Source of the DNA: Smittium mucronatum
Taxonomy: Eukaryota > Kickxellomycota > Harpellomycetes > Harpellales > Legeriomycetaceae
Length of the DNA stretch: 16,666 bases
Direction: 5' to 3'
Assembly (NCBI GenBank): GCA_001953115.1
Contig: LSSL01000899.1
Location: forward strand, 7,482 to 24,147
Of this stretch, positions 9,036-16,654 are shown piece after piece. The notes below the pieces were generated by a model. It had not been told where the DNA came from. It searched no databases and saw only the letters and a program-made list of their open reading frames with translations. Every line of letters starts with the position of its first letter. The stretch's first letter is position 1. Both the position numbers and the translations under genes were made by a program.

Positions 9036-9069
9036 ATATAAAAAATCATGCGTTTTGATTAATTATAGC

Positions 9070-9350
9070 ATTTTAAAAGCTACTATTTAAAATAATAATA
9101 AATAAAGTAGCTCCAATTAGCAAAAAAATATTAAATCTCAGTAATAAAATAAATAGATTTAAAAAAAGAGAAAAAAATTAAGAGCGCAAGTTCAAAACCA
9201 AAGAATAAATGAAATATTCTACAAAAAGGAATAAAAAATATTTGAATATTTAATGAAAAAAATTCGGAAATTTCAGAAATTTCTACAGAAGCTAAAAAAA
9301 TCAAGATCTTTTTAAAATAAGTTCTTTCAATATATGATAAAGCCATCTGT
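9070..9350 (+). pseudogene. LINE copy 2 linker before the RT (weak)
   Basis: Lys-rich, coding-like plus-strand pieces in two frames: INKVAPISKKILNLSNKINR then FKKREKN, and in the next frame NEKNSEISEISTEAKKIKIF. Such charged, helical stretches are usual between the endonuclease and RT of LINEs. The 71-residue hydrophobic frame on the minus strand (9346-9131) is the antisense of this Lys-rich sequence. Confidence 0.3.
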
Positions 9351-9359
9351 TGTCATATT

Positions 9360-10020
9360 AGTGCTATATAAATTAACAAAAATAATGGGAAATATTAGAT
9401 ATTACATCTTTAACTCAATAAAATGTCTATCCTTTCTGAAAAGTGGCTTTTAGGTATCCTTAATACTATAAAATTTCTTTATATAATACATATTAAATGA
9501 TTTTAATAGTATCTTAATTTCTTTGTTAACTTTTGAACTATCTAAGAGGACTTTTTAAGTCCATGTACCTACATTGCGACGTAAGAATTCGATTTTCTGT
9601 TTTATTTTAACGGACATTAATTATTATTTGAGTAAAATTAATTTAATATGGCTGTATAAAATTTTTGATGTTGATATTAAAGTTTAAGAATATATATTAA
9701 CGGAAAATATAAATATTTGTGATATTTTTTTAAAAAAAAATTGAAACTTTGATAATCATCAAAATAAAACATATAAAAATCTTTCAAATGCCTATTTTTT
9801 TGTTATAATCACAATAATTACGGGATTATAAAGATCTATACCATTTAATTCCGGTCGAAATTGATAAAATTAACCATAAGTATCTAATATATGTAATAAT
9901 ACTGAGATGGTACGAGTTAGGAGCTATATATGGATACGAAATGATTTTTAGAGTGCCGTTTTACCACTTTAAAATCATTTAAATAACTCGCGGCTACTTA
10001 AATTACTATTTATTTTCAGT
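9360..10020 (+). pseudogene. LINE copy 2: possible reverse transcriptase core
   Basis: ILSEKWLLGILNTIKFLYII (about 9426-9485) is like the fingers segment that precedes the first RT motif. An open stretch at 9818-9979 contains DYKDLYHLIPVEI and YLIYVIILRWYELGAIYG, resembling the motif-A region (Asp-Tyr-x-x-Ala-Tyr-x-x-Ile-Pro) followed by the W-G-containing helix of LINE palms. No catalytic YADD box was found downstream, so that region is lost or too eroded. The call rests on its position between the endonuclease and the knuckle, plus partial motif likeness. Confidence 0.38.
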
Positions 10021-10239
10021 GAAATATATAAGTATTAAAAACATTGTTTTTTAAAAAAATAAATAGAGAAGCCAAAATAAAAAATATATGCTTAAAAAAT
10101 AAAAAGCTCTAATAAAAAGTTCAAAGGTAGACTTCAGGAAAGAAGTTTTCTTGAAAAATCAAGCTATATAAATTTAAATTTTTTCGCTCTTTTTTGAATC
10201 TAAGTTGTAAAATTGATTGTTAATTTTTTAAACACGACC

Positions 10240-10566
10240 TTTCGTATGAAGCGGTCAGTGTAAAAAATGAATCTTTAAGCCAAAAAAAAAAACAGCTATT
10301 GAAACTTAATGTGGTTGAAACTGCTGATCACGCTATACTTAGCTACACGCGATGCAATAAATATTTTAATGAAAAAATCTTCCGATTTTAAATTGGAAAA
10401 TCGTGCCTAACTATAAATAATAATTTTATATTCAAAGTTAATAAATGATAATTTATTTGGTGAAAAAATTGGCGAGGGAGGGTGGTTTATATTTTTTTTA
10501 ACAAAGTCACAATCTGAAGCTACTGGAGATAAATTTAACTTTAAATATATAAATATTTTATTGTAA
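10240..10566 (+). pseudogene. LINE copy 2: C-terminal knuckle region
   Basis: Plus-strand NVVETADHAILSYTRCNKYF (10308-10367) aligns with FDVPETVDHILLNSSRWDRQ of copy 1. His 10329-10331 is kept; the last knuckle Cys is TAC (Tyr, 10344-10346); the second Cys position is TTG (Leu). After a frame change, DNLFGEKIGEGG (10447-10482) matches MIVGKLLGGG, and TKSQSEATGDKFNFKYINIL matches the copy 1 tail TISQLQADTADFKFVFETAK. The frame ends at TAA 10564-10566. The match in sequence order over some 85 residues makes this a second copy of the same LINE family, with strong AT drift. Confidence 0.7.
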
Positions 10567-10741
10567 GCAGCGTACACATAATAATATTATGGCTTCAGGG
10601 TTTAATTTTTTAATAAAACTATAAAAAAAATACCCACAAATTATAGAAAGTCCAGAATGAAAGTTCGAAATTTAATAGTGTATTTTTTGAATTTTTTTCA
10701 TATTTTTTTAAATAATTTATAAATCAAACTTTATAAAATAA

Positions 10742-10754
10742 CCCCCCCCCCCCC
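10742..10754 (+). repeat. Poly-C run, 13 bases
   Basis: Thirteen consecutive C, followed by ATCCTCCC. It lies about 175 bases beyond the C-terminal stop of LINE copy 2. Confidence 0.95.
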
Positions 10755-11241
10755 ATCCTCCCAAGTAAAAAATGATTTTGGAACATATCATATATTTATT
10801 AACCATCGAATTTATTTAACTAGAATTATTATTTTAAAAATAATAAATTTTTTCTTGCAATAATTTTTTTTACTTCTTCTGCGGAGTTTATCCAAATTTA
10901 AGCTAAATTGGAATAATATGAAACATTATTTAACTTATTAGTATAATTAATCTATTTAAAATTTATCATTATTCAAATTCACCATAAAGGCAACTTATAA
11001 TCGCACATACGCAACAAATATCATCAAATAAAAATATTAATGTTGAATTATTCGCCGTATTTTATCTACTGTAAAACATGAATAGTTTTTTTTAGTGATT
11101 TCTAGATAAAAGAATATTTAATAATTATTATTGAAATACATAATTAATTTATTCTATAATTTATATATTTAAATTAAAGATTATATCGTCACAGCTGTTA
11201 TATAATAGAAAAATTGTGATGTTTTAGGTCTAATCGGTCAA

Positions 11242-11271
11242 AATAATAATAATAATAATAATAATAATAAT
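11242..11271 (+). repeat. (AAT)10 microsatellite
   Basis: About ten perfect AAT units. Simple repeat in non-coding DNA. Confidence 0.93.
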
Positions 11272-12103
11272 TTTGAATTTATTTTTGACTCTTTAATAAT
11301 CAGAATTTTTAAATTTCTTAAAATTTTAAATATTATTAAAAAAAATTTATTTTAATTAATTATTATTTTAGGCACGAAGTTATTATAATATAATTTCCGT
11401 ATAAATTTTGATCATTTAACGTAAAATCAAACCATATAGGTGTATTTATATTTTTTTAGATATTAAAAATAATCCAGATCTTGTTGAGACATAACTAAAA
11501 ATACTTACTCCAGTTTTTATAAGTTAATCTTATTATTTTTTTTAAAAAATTGAATATCAATTTTATTTGATTAATAAAAGACGAATTTAATTATCAAATA
11601 AAACACTCCAAGGTCAAAAATAAAGAAACTCACAATTTTAATATTTTTATAAGGGTCTTAAAAATTCAAAAAATGCTTATAGAAATTAAATTTTTTACTA
11701 TTAACGGGGTGTATTGGAATAATATATATACGTATATCGTAGTTAAAATGTTAAAGCTATTATTTTTATTAAAAAAAACAAATATGTATTTGATCTTGTG
11801 TAATTAATATTTTGTGAAGCTTGAAATGAAATTAGTGTAAAATTTTAAATAAAAATTAATGTAATAAGGATTTTTTTTTCATGAGGCTTTTATAGATTTT
11901 TAAATTATTTGAAAAATATATAATTATACGTGAAAATAGTTAAATTAGACAAGTTTAAGGGGAAGTAGTTCTTGGTTATTATTTTATTACTAAGGATAAT
12001 TAAATAATAATAATATCTCTGTCTTTTTATAATAAAATAATTCTGTACCATAACCTTAATAATATTTCTAAATTTTAACTAAAGTTAATAATATAATATC
12101 AAT

Positions 12104-12177
12104 AAAACCCCAAGGAATTAATTTTTAAATTTAACATATGATTTTCTTAAATTTAAACAGAACCCCTATGGGGTTTT
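12104..12177. repeat. Nested 74-bp inverted repeat
   Basis: Outer arms AAAACCCC (12104-12111) and GGGGTTTT (12170-12177) enclose inner arms TTTAAATTTAA (12124-12134) and TTAAATTTAAA (12147-12157). The spacers on each side are 12 bases and the loop is also 12 bases. The right half holds a second, competing hairpin, AACCCC-TAT-GGGGTT (12161-12175). The symmetry suggests a small palindromic element or a fold-forming site. No gene adjoins it. Confidence 0.7.
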
Positions 12178-12760
12178 CATTTAGAGTAATAATTATTTTA
12201 GAAAAAAATTAGGAGCATTTTATAATTTCTGTTGTATTTTTTTTTTCGAAACAATATATATTTGTTTATATAACGGAATGGATAGCTAAAATAAAAGAAA
12301 AAGTGTTTAACTTTTCTACTTGGAAACAGTAATTTGAACAATAAAAAGTTAAATATTCGATATTTTTCTGTAATTAAATTTTTATATAATACTTAATTTG
12401 TAATAGTTTAGAATATTAATAATCTTTTTAAACTAGATAAAATTTATTTTTACGAATAATTAATAAAGATAAAAGACTATTTAAAAGTGATTAAAAGGTA
12501 TTTTTAAAAATCTATTAATTTAACATAATCAATCTGATAGTTTAAAATATCAAAATATTCTTTAAAACGATTTTTTTGAAAAAAATATAATTTTAAATTT
12601 TATTTAACTTTAACAAAAAAAAATATATGTTAAATGTTAAATGTGAATTGGGAATATCTTTTATGTTTAAATTTATAAAAAAAATTGATTGTATTATCAG
12701 AATTTGTCAATGAAAATTGCAGAAAAAAAAGAGTTAACTTTGTATTCGATTTAATTATTT

Positions 12761-12788
12761 AAAAAATCGTAAAAAATCGTAAAAAATC
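12761..12788 (+). repeat. AAAAAATCGT tandem repeat, 2.8 copies
   Basis: Two exact copies of the ten-base unit and a partial third. Probably slippage. Confidence 0.9.
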
Positions 12789-12945
12789 AAACCTTTCGTT
12801 GTTTAGAAATATTGATTTATAAATATTTTAGCGAAAATAGCTAAATTTTCAGAAAAAAAACTCGTTATTCACAAATAATGCATATTTAAATATTTTTTAT
12901 TTTATAACAAACACAGTTAAACCACATTTATATTTATTAGGTGGA

Positions 12946-12955
12946 GGGGGGGGGG
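12946..12955 (+). repeat. Poly-G run, 10 bases
   Basis: Ten consecutive G preceded by GTGGA and followed by TTCCC, in a strongly AT-rich background. Confidence 0.95.
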
Positions 12956-13164
12956 TTCCCATTTTTTCACAAAATTAATTGCGAATGATTATGAATATTT
13001 ATTAAAAAAAATTCAGTAAAACTAATCTAATTTAAAGCTTTAATATGTGTTTCTGATACAATCGGTTTCGTCTTTATTCTATACCTCGGGAGTTTTTAGA
13101 TAATATTTATATTTTAGTTAGTATATAAGACATAAATTAATGCTCTGCTAATTTACTAATAATC

Positions 13165-13735
13165 TTATGCAGTAAAATTTTCAAAAAAATTCTTGCATTT
13201 ATTTAATCTAGTATGAAATTTATTTTTTATTAATTTCAAGGTATACTTTGATACCATCATTTTTATTTTAAATAGAGGATTATAGCCGCAAAGAGAAATA
13301 AAGACATTTCCGAAACCAAGATAAATATTACCAAAACAATTTTTTTTGAAAAAATGAAAACATAATCTGATTTTGAATATCGAGGAAGAGCCTATTTTAT
13401 AGAAAGTTAGATTGTTTTTATTGATAAATATAAATATAAATGAATTTAAAAATAACATTTTTCTAACAGGTAAACATGAGATAATATATGCCAGTTTTAA
13501 AATGTATTTGTGGCAGAAAAATATTTCGAGTAGTAAAACTAATACTGAGTGAGGGTATAACCAATTAGCTATTAATGGAGTGAATTTTTTTTTAAAAAAA
13601 AGTTTTTTTAAAATAATTCGAAAAAAAGCAGGTATTTGTATTATTAAAAGGTTTTATTGGATTTAATATTAATTTAAATGCGAAACTGATTTTTTGGAAA
13701 CCCCTTTTTTTTACAAAAAACTAAAAAATTGTATA
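13165..13735 (+). pseudogene. Ambiguous coding trace, strand uncertain
   Basis: On the minus strand 13458-13165 is a 97-residue frame (MLFLNSFIFIFINKNN at its start, NKCKNFFENFTA at its end) without a known motif. On the plus strand the same bases give AAKRNKDISETKINITKTIF and FEYRGRAYFIES (13285-13410, with two stops), and just downstream MPVLKCICGRKIFRVVKLIL from ATG 13488 and QVFVLLKGFIGFNINLN. The plus-strand composition looks more like soluble protein, and the hydrophobic minus frame could be its shadow. I cannot assign either. Confidence 0.2.
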
Positions 13736-14549
13736 ATAAAGATTTTGCACAATGAGTTTTTTGTATACTGAAACATTAAAAAAAAATTAACTCACAGCAA
13801 TGGCTTAATTTTTTGAGAATTTTTTAAACTCGAAAATTAAAATTAAAAATCGGTTTTTAAGGATGGAAGTTTTCCACCGACTTTTAACACGCTAATTTTT
13901 TTTTATTAACTAGAGGATGATCTTGGGTTTATTTAGGCACATAAAATGATGATTCAAGAATTAGGTAATTTCCCTGAAGAAAGGCTGATATTAACCACTA
14001 AATATAAAAACATATACCAAAGTATAAATTAATCCGATAAATAAGGATTTTTTATCCTTTATGGTGCCATTGTGTGAATGTTTTCGAAAAGTGTACTATA
14101 AAATGATTTTTATCAGGGTTGGGATTTTGGTGATAAATAAAGAAAAGGTCAAACCCGGATTAGGTATTTATTTTTAATCAAATGGGGTTTTGTAATTATT
14201 CAATAGATTTGAAAATATCTTGATTTAAAGGAAGTAGTTTGTTGATGGTGGTATATAGGGTCACGATTCATTTTACGATGGTTTTATTTAGTAATGGATT
14301 TTTTTTCTTGGTTCTAATATACAATTAAAAAAAAAAAGAATAGTGATCTTTAGTCAGGTATAAAATAATGACATTTGTAATTTTTTTCATAAGGTATTAA
14401 ATATATATAATGGGAGGAAAGAGAATGTATACAAAGCGCAGATAATTTTTCTTTACAGATCTTCTACACTCAAACACTTTTTTCCTTTCTAGGGCTTGGA
14501 TATCTAATTATTTATACTTTTAATTTTAAAAATTTGATATGGTATTTAA
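13736..14549. other. AT-rich stretch with faint coding traces
   Basis: A plus frame at about 13912-14300 has protein-like pieces (MMIQELGNFPEERLILTTKY, then WGFVII, then WWYIGSRFILRWFYLV) but at least seven stops, using all three stop codons. There is no family match. A small hairpin AAGGAT-TTTTT-ATCCTT lies at 14043-14059. Nothing here is firm enough to call a gene. Confidence 0.3.
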
Positions 14550-14690
14550 ATGACTGATAAAAGTGTAACTAAAAGAAAAAAAAGATACATAAATATAACG
14601 AGATCTGCTCCTTGGTATACAAGGAGTTTAAGGAAATGTGTGGAAAGGATACGTTTTTTGCGCTTTTTTTTAGAAAAAAAGCAGAACTAG
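14550..14690 (+). pseudogene. Possible LINE linker fragment (third copy)
   Basis: An intact 46-residue frame, ATG 14550 to TAG 14688-14690. It contains KRKKRY, then ITRSAPWYTRSLRKCVERIR and FLRFFLEKKQN. The pattern of a basic stretch, then P-W-Y/W, then regularly spaced Arg/Lys and Leu is what many LINEs have between endonuclease and RT. No endonuclease or RT could be recognised next to it. It contains a perfect 7-bp hairpin (CTCCTTG/CAAGGAG, 14608-14626). It could equally be a chance basic peptide; the family call is tentative. Confidence 0.3.
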
Positions 14691-15349
14691 TCGTTTAAAC
14701 CTCTAAAGATTGGTTTTTTTCATTCTATATTAAGAATGATGTAATTTTTATTATTAATATATATACAGGCCATTTTTTTTAAAAAAAGAGGTACATTTTG
14801 CTCAGTGAAAAAGTACACAAACCCAATCTCAGGTATTTTGAAGGTAGAAATATAACTGCGATATGGGATAATGTATACATATATAGTGGGCTAAAAAGTG
14901 GTGACGGAAGAAATCTGTAAATAAAATATTAGTAAGATAGAGCCAGAGTATGTATATAATTGATATGTATTCAACTTGGGATAGTATAGTGAAAGTAAGT
15001 GATTTGAGATGTTTTGGGCTGTTTTGGGCTGTCAAAATTTAATAGTGTAATAGGTACTATAAAAGAAAACATGGCTATCGGAACAAATAAACGATGAAAA
15101 ATAGATGAAATTTTTTAAATGAGTCAGCCTGAATAAGCCAATTTATTTCGGGGAAGAAGCTTGGTGCATTGAATAGATGAGGGGGGAGTGGTTAGAGATT
15201 AAGACCGATATTAGCAAACTCTGAAAAAAGAAAAGGGAGGTGAAATGAATAAGCAGAGAAATTAATGGTGATTTGGGAAAGGGGAAGAGTGTAAGAAACC
15301 GACACAATTTATTACTCAAAATAATGTGGATGTAATATATCGTATGTAA
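14691..15349. other. Transition to higher GC; no gene supported
   Basis: AT-rich at first, then increasingly G- and A-rich on the plus strand from about 14,840. Protein-like pieces such as RNITAIWDNVYIYSGLKSGD occur near 14,847-14,910 but stops follow in every frame. The minus-strand frame at 15035-14829 has no distinguishing feature. Confidence 0.4.
15011..15030 (+). repeat. GTTTTGGGCT duplicated in tandem
   Basis: Two exact copies of a ten-base unit. A local duplication. Confidence 0.95.
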
Positions 15350-15520
15350 AAACGTTGTATACAGTTTCCAATGTGTGATACAGCAGAAATTGAATACAGT
15401 AGAAAAGATGATTTACGAACAATTTTCAGCATAAATCGCCAATCAGTGATAAAGAAAGAAATAAAGATAATCAGGTGGATAAATAGAAATGGAAATGAGG
15501 ACAGATGCGAGGAGATTTAA
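15350..15520 (+). CDS. Short unassigned open frame
   Basis: Open from the codon after TAA 15347-15349 to TAA 15518-15520, with a possible ATG at 15371 (49 residues). It starts MCDTAEIEYSRKDDLRTIF and ends INRNGNEDRCEEI. The composition is mixed and charged, as in a soluble protein or exon piece, and the frame upstream of the stop is also protein-like (KKPTQFITQNNVDVIYR from 15293). No family is recognised. It could be part of a broken gene in the higher-GC section. Confidence 0.22.
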   Translation, partial: KRCIQFPMCDTAEIEYSRKDDLRTIFSINRQSVIKKEIKIIRWINRNGNEDRCEEI

Positions 15521-15541
15521 AAGTGAATGTTTTGTCTTTTA

Positions 15542-15557
15542 GAGTAGTAGTAGTAGT
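15542..15557 (+). repeat. (AGT)n microsatellite, about five units
   Basis: A short AGT/TAG trinucleotide run within the G-rich section. Confidence 0.85.
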
Positions 15558-15642
15558 CTAAATTGGCAGATGGGGAGGAATTAGCGCTTCGGATAAATGT
15601 CAATCGGATTTCATAAGTTGTTGCTGAGACTGAGCCAAATGC

Positions 15643-16065
15643 CTAATTGGATGGAGTGGGATGAGATGGGATAGATCCTGCAATTCTATTGAACGTTCTC
15701 TTAGCTAAAAATGCAACAAGGCGTAATGTAGTAATCAGCCAATAAATGTACAATGTGCCGACATTATGCTTTTTCCAGCTTTTGGAAAATAATAGAAAAA
15801 GAATAGCCAGTGTCGATTGGCAGGGTCTAAAGAGCTGCAGGTATAAATTGATTAATTTTTTAATCGAAATATCTTTAAAAGGTAGATTTATCAGCAAAAA
15901 AGGGAATGTGATGGCTGGGATTGGTAATGGATTGTAGATTATTGGGCGGTTTGGAGAGAAGGAACGAGTTGGAGAAGCGGGAGGGGAGGGGGTTGTTGTT
16001 GAGGCTTTCTTGGAGAGAATGGTAAGGGGGGTGGCAAGGGGGAGAGGGAGACATCGTGCAGCCAA
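15643..16065 (-). CDS. 140-codon ORF of doubtful reality
   Basis: The longest frame in the window. Its first 50 residues are Pro/Ser/Thr/Leu-rich (LPLPLATPLT, TTTPSPPASPTRSFSP), encoded by the pyrimidine-rich complement of a G/A-rich stretch where stop codons are rare anyway. The rest has hydrophobic blocks (STLAILFLLFSKSWKKH, YIYWLITTLRLVAFL). It overlaps a complete 63-residue plus-strand frame. There is no known domain. Strand asymmetry explains much of its length, so I regard it as probably not a gene, though one or two membrane helices are conceivable. Confidence 0.2.
   Translation of the reverse strand: MAARCLPLPLATPLTILSKKASTTTPSPPASPTRSFSPNRPIIYNPLPIPAITFPFLLINLPFKDISIKKLINLYLQLFRPCQSTLAILFLLFSKSWKKHNVGTLYIYWLITTLRLVAFLAKRTFNRIAGSIPSHPTPSN
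15746..15937 (+). CDS. 63-aa unassigned ORF
   Basis: ATG 15746 directly follows an in-frame TAA, and the stop is at 15935-15937. The sequence is balanced and soluble-looking: FFQLLENNRKRIASVDWQGL, then CRYKLINFLIEISLKGRFIS. There is no family match. It is antisense to part of the 140-codon minus frame; at most one of the two is real. The mixed composition slightly favours this strand. Confidence 0.22.
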   Translation: MYNVPTLCFFQLLENNRKRIASVDWQGLKSCRYKLINFLIEISLKGRFISKKGNVMAGIGNGL

Positions 16066-16090
16066 CTCTCCAAACTCTTCTCCCCCGTCA

Positions 16091-16170
16091 CCTCAACTCT
16101 CGTCCTCACCCTCACCCTCTCCCTCAATTCTCGCCCTCACCCTCACCCTCAACTCTCGCCCTCAAACCTC
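16091..16170 (+). repeat. CTCACC-type pyrimidine repeat
   Basis: An imperfect tandem array built from CCCTCA/CTCACC units punctuated by CAACTCTCG or CAATTCTCG at 16094, 16125 and 16150, i.e. 31 and 25 bases apart. The plus strand is almost purely pyrimidine, directly after a purine-rich plus-strand section. The complement reads GAGGGTGAGGGTGAGGG, which is G-rich enough for G-quadruplex formation, although GAGGGT is not a telomere unit I can assign. Confidence 0.8.
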
Positions 16171-16256
16171 ATCATCACTCCTCACCCAATCGACTTGATT
16201 GATGAGATGGATTCAATTAATGGGCTGCATTTGCAGCTAAAATATACGCAATTTTA

Positions 16257-16469
16257 CTAATAGGAAAAACAAAAAGTAAATAGAATTTCCAGATCTCCGA
16301 CTTTCTTCATTAAAAGGAGACGGATTGTGGAAAAGGCATCGAGCGTATCGAGTTTTTTAATCATCGCTATTTTTTCCCAAGAAAAAAACAGTAGAAAAGC
16401 GAGTTTTGCACTGTCATCCGAATATATCCACAGTTCCCGCAACTTCCCTGCCCAGATTGTTGCTGATTG
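16257..16469 (-). CDS. Unassigned open frame, about 61-70 residues
   Basis: Open on the minus strand from 16469, with a TTG at 16442 as the first usual start. It reads SATIWAGKLRELWIYSDDSA, then KIAMIKKLDTLDAFSTIRLL and KKVGDLEILF, ending at TAG 16259-16257. The composition is like ordinary protein (W, D, G, K spread evenly). The plus strand is also open across much of it, which weakens the case. No family is recognised; it may be an exon or a gene fragment in the higher-GC end section. Confidence 0.25.
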   Translation of the reverse strand, partial: QSATIWAGKLRELWIYSDDSAKLAFLLFFSWEKIAMIKKLDTLDAFSTIRLLLMKKVGDLEILFTFCFSY

Positions 16470-16654
16470 TTAGTTTTATCTATTTTCCGTTCGCTAGGTA
16501 AGAAGAAGAGCGTAGTTTCTTGCTTGTTTTCAGCCAGGTTTAGAAGCAACATAACGTATATCCCTGATATTGAGACGTTTTATGAGTTTAAAAATATGGG
16601 TTTCACTCACTCTTTATTGTTTCTGTTTATATGCCCTCTTGATTTGTAGGAGTA

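Larger units (their letters stand above)
6640..10566 (+). mobile_element. LINE copy 2, old and heavily eroded
   Basis: A non-LTR retrotransposon inferred from ordered remnants on one strand: a possible ORF1 (6640-7300), AP endonuclease (about 7640-8330), linker (8331-8705 and 9070-9350), possible RT core (9360-10020), and a knuckle-bearing C-terminus (10240-10566) that aligns with copy 1 at 1340-1630. The composition is close to the AT-rich background and stops occur every few dozen codons, so it is much older than copy 1. The reading frame at 8676-9035 interrupts the LINE-like sequence and may be a separate insertion. I could not define target-site duplications or exact ends, and the 5' limit is a guess. 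Confidence 0.6.
10567..12103. other. AT-rich stretch, no gene supported
   Basis: Dense stops on both strands. It contains a poly-C run, an AAT microsatellite and one 78-codon open stretch (11571-11807, plus; it includes INGVYWNNIYTYIVVKMLKL) with no start codon near its 5' end. By my rough estimate about one such length is expected by chance in this window, so I do not call it a gene. Confidence 0.5.
12178..13164. other. AT-rich stretch, no gene
   Basis: No protein-like frame is seen. It holds a 10-base tandem repeat and a poly-G run, listed separately, plus many A/T homopolymers. Confidence 0.55.

Noticed and set aside
9131..9346. 71-codon hydrophobic minus-strand ORF, membrane-like
   Set aside because: The plus strand here is Lys/Asn/Glu-rich LINE linker; its complement is inevitably Phe/Ile/Leu-rich.
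12761..12788. CRISPR-like or regulatory repeat array
   Set aside because: It is a contiguous 10-base tandem without spacers, in line with slippage.
14829..15035. 68-codon minus-strand ORF
   Set aside because: No motif; its length is within chance for the local composition and all plus frames look equally protein-like.
16091..16170. Telomere end
   Set aside because: The array is internal, irregular and made of CTCACC-type words; it is not at the window end and not a uniform telomere unit.
15939..16198. Pro/Ser/Arg-rich ORFs on both strands (minus 15939-16127, plus 16010-16198)
   Set aside because: They come from purine- or pyrimidine-biased simple sequence where stops are rare; this is low-complexity translation.
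16367..16649. Overlapping short ORFs (minus 16367-16552, plus 16467-16649)
   Set aside because: They overlap each other and the better minus frame at 16257-16469, and have no recognisable content.
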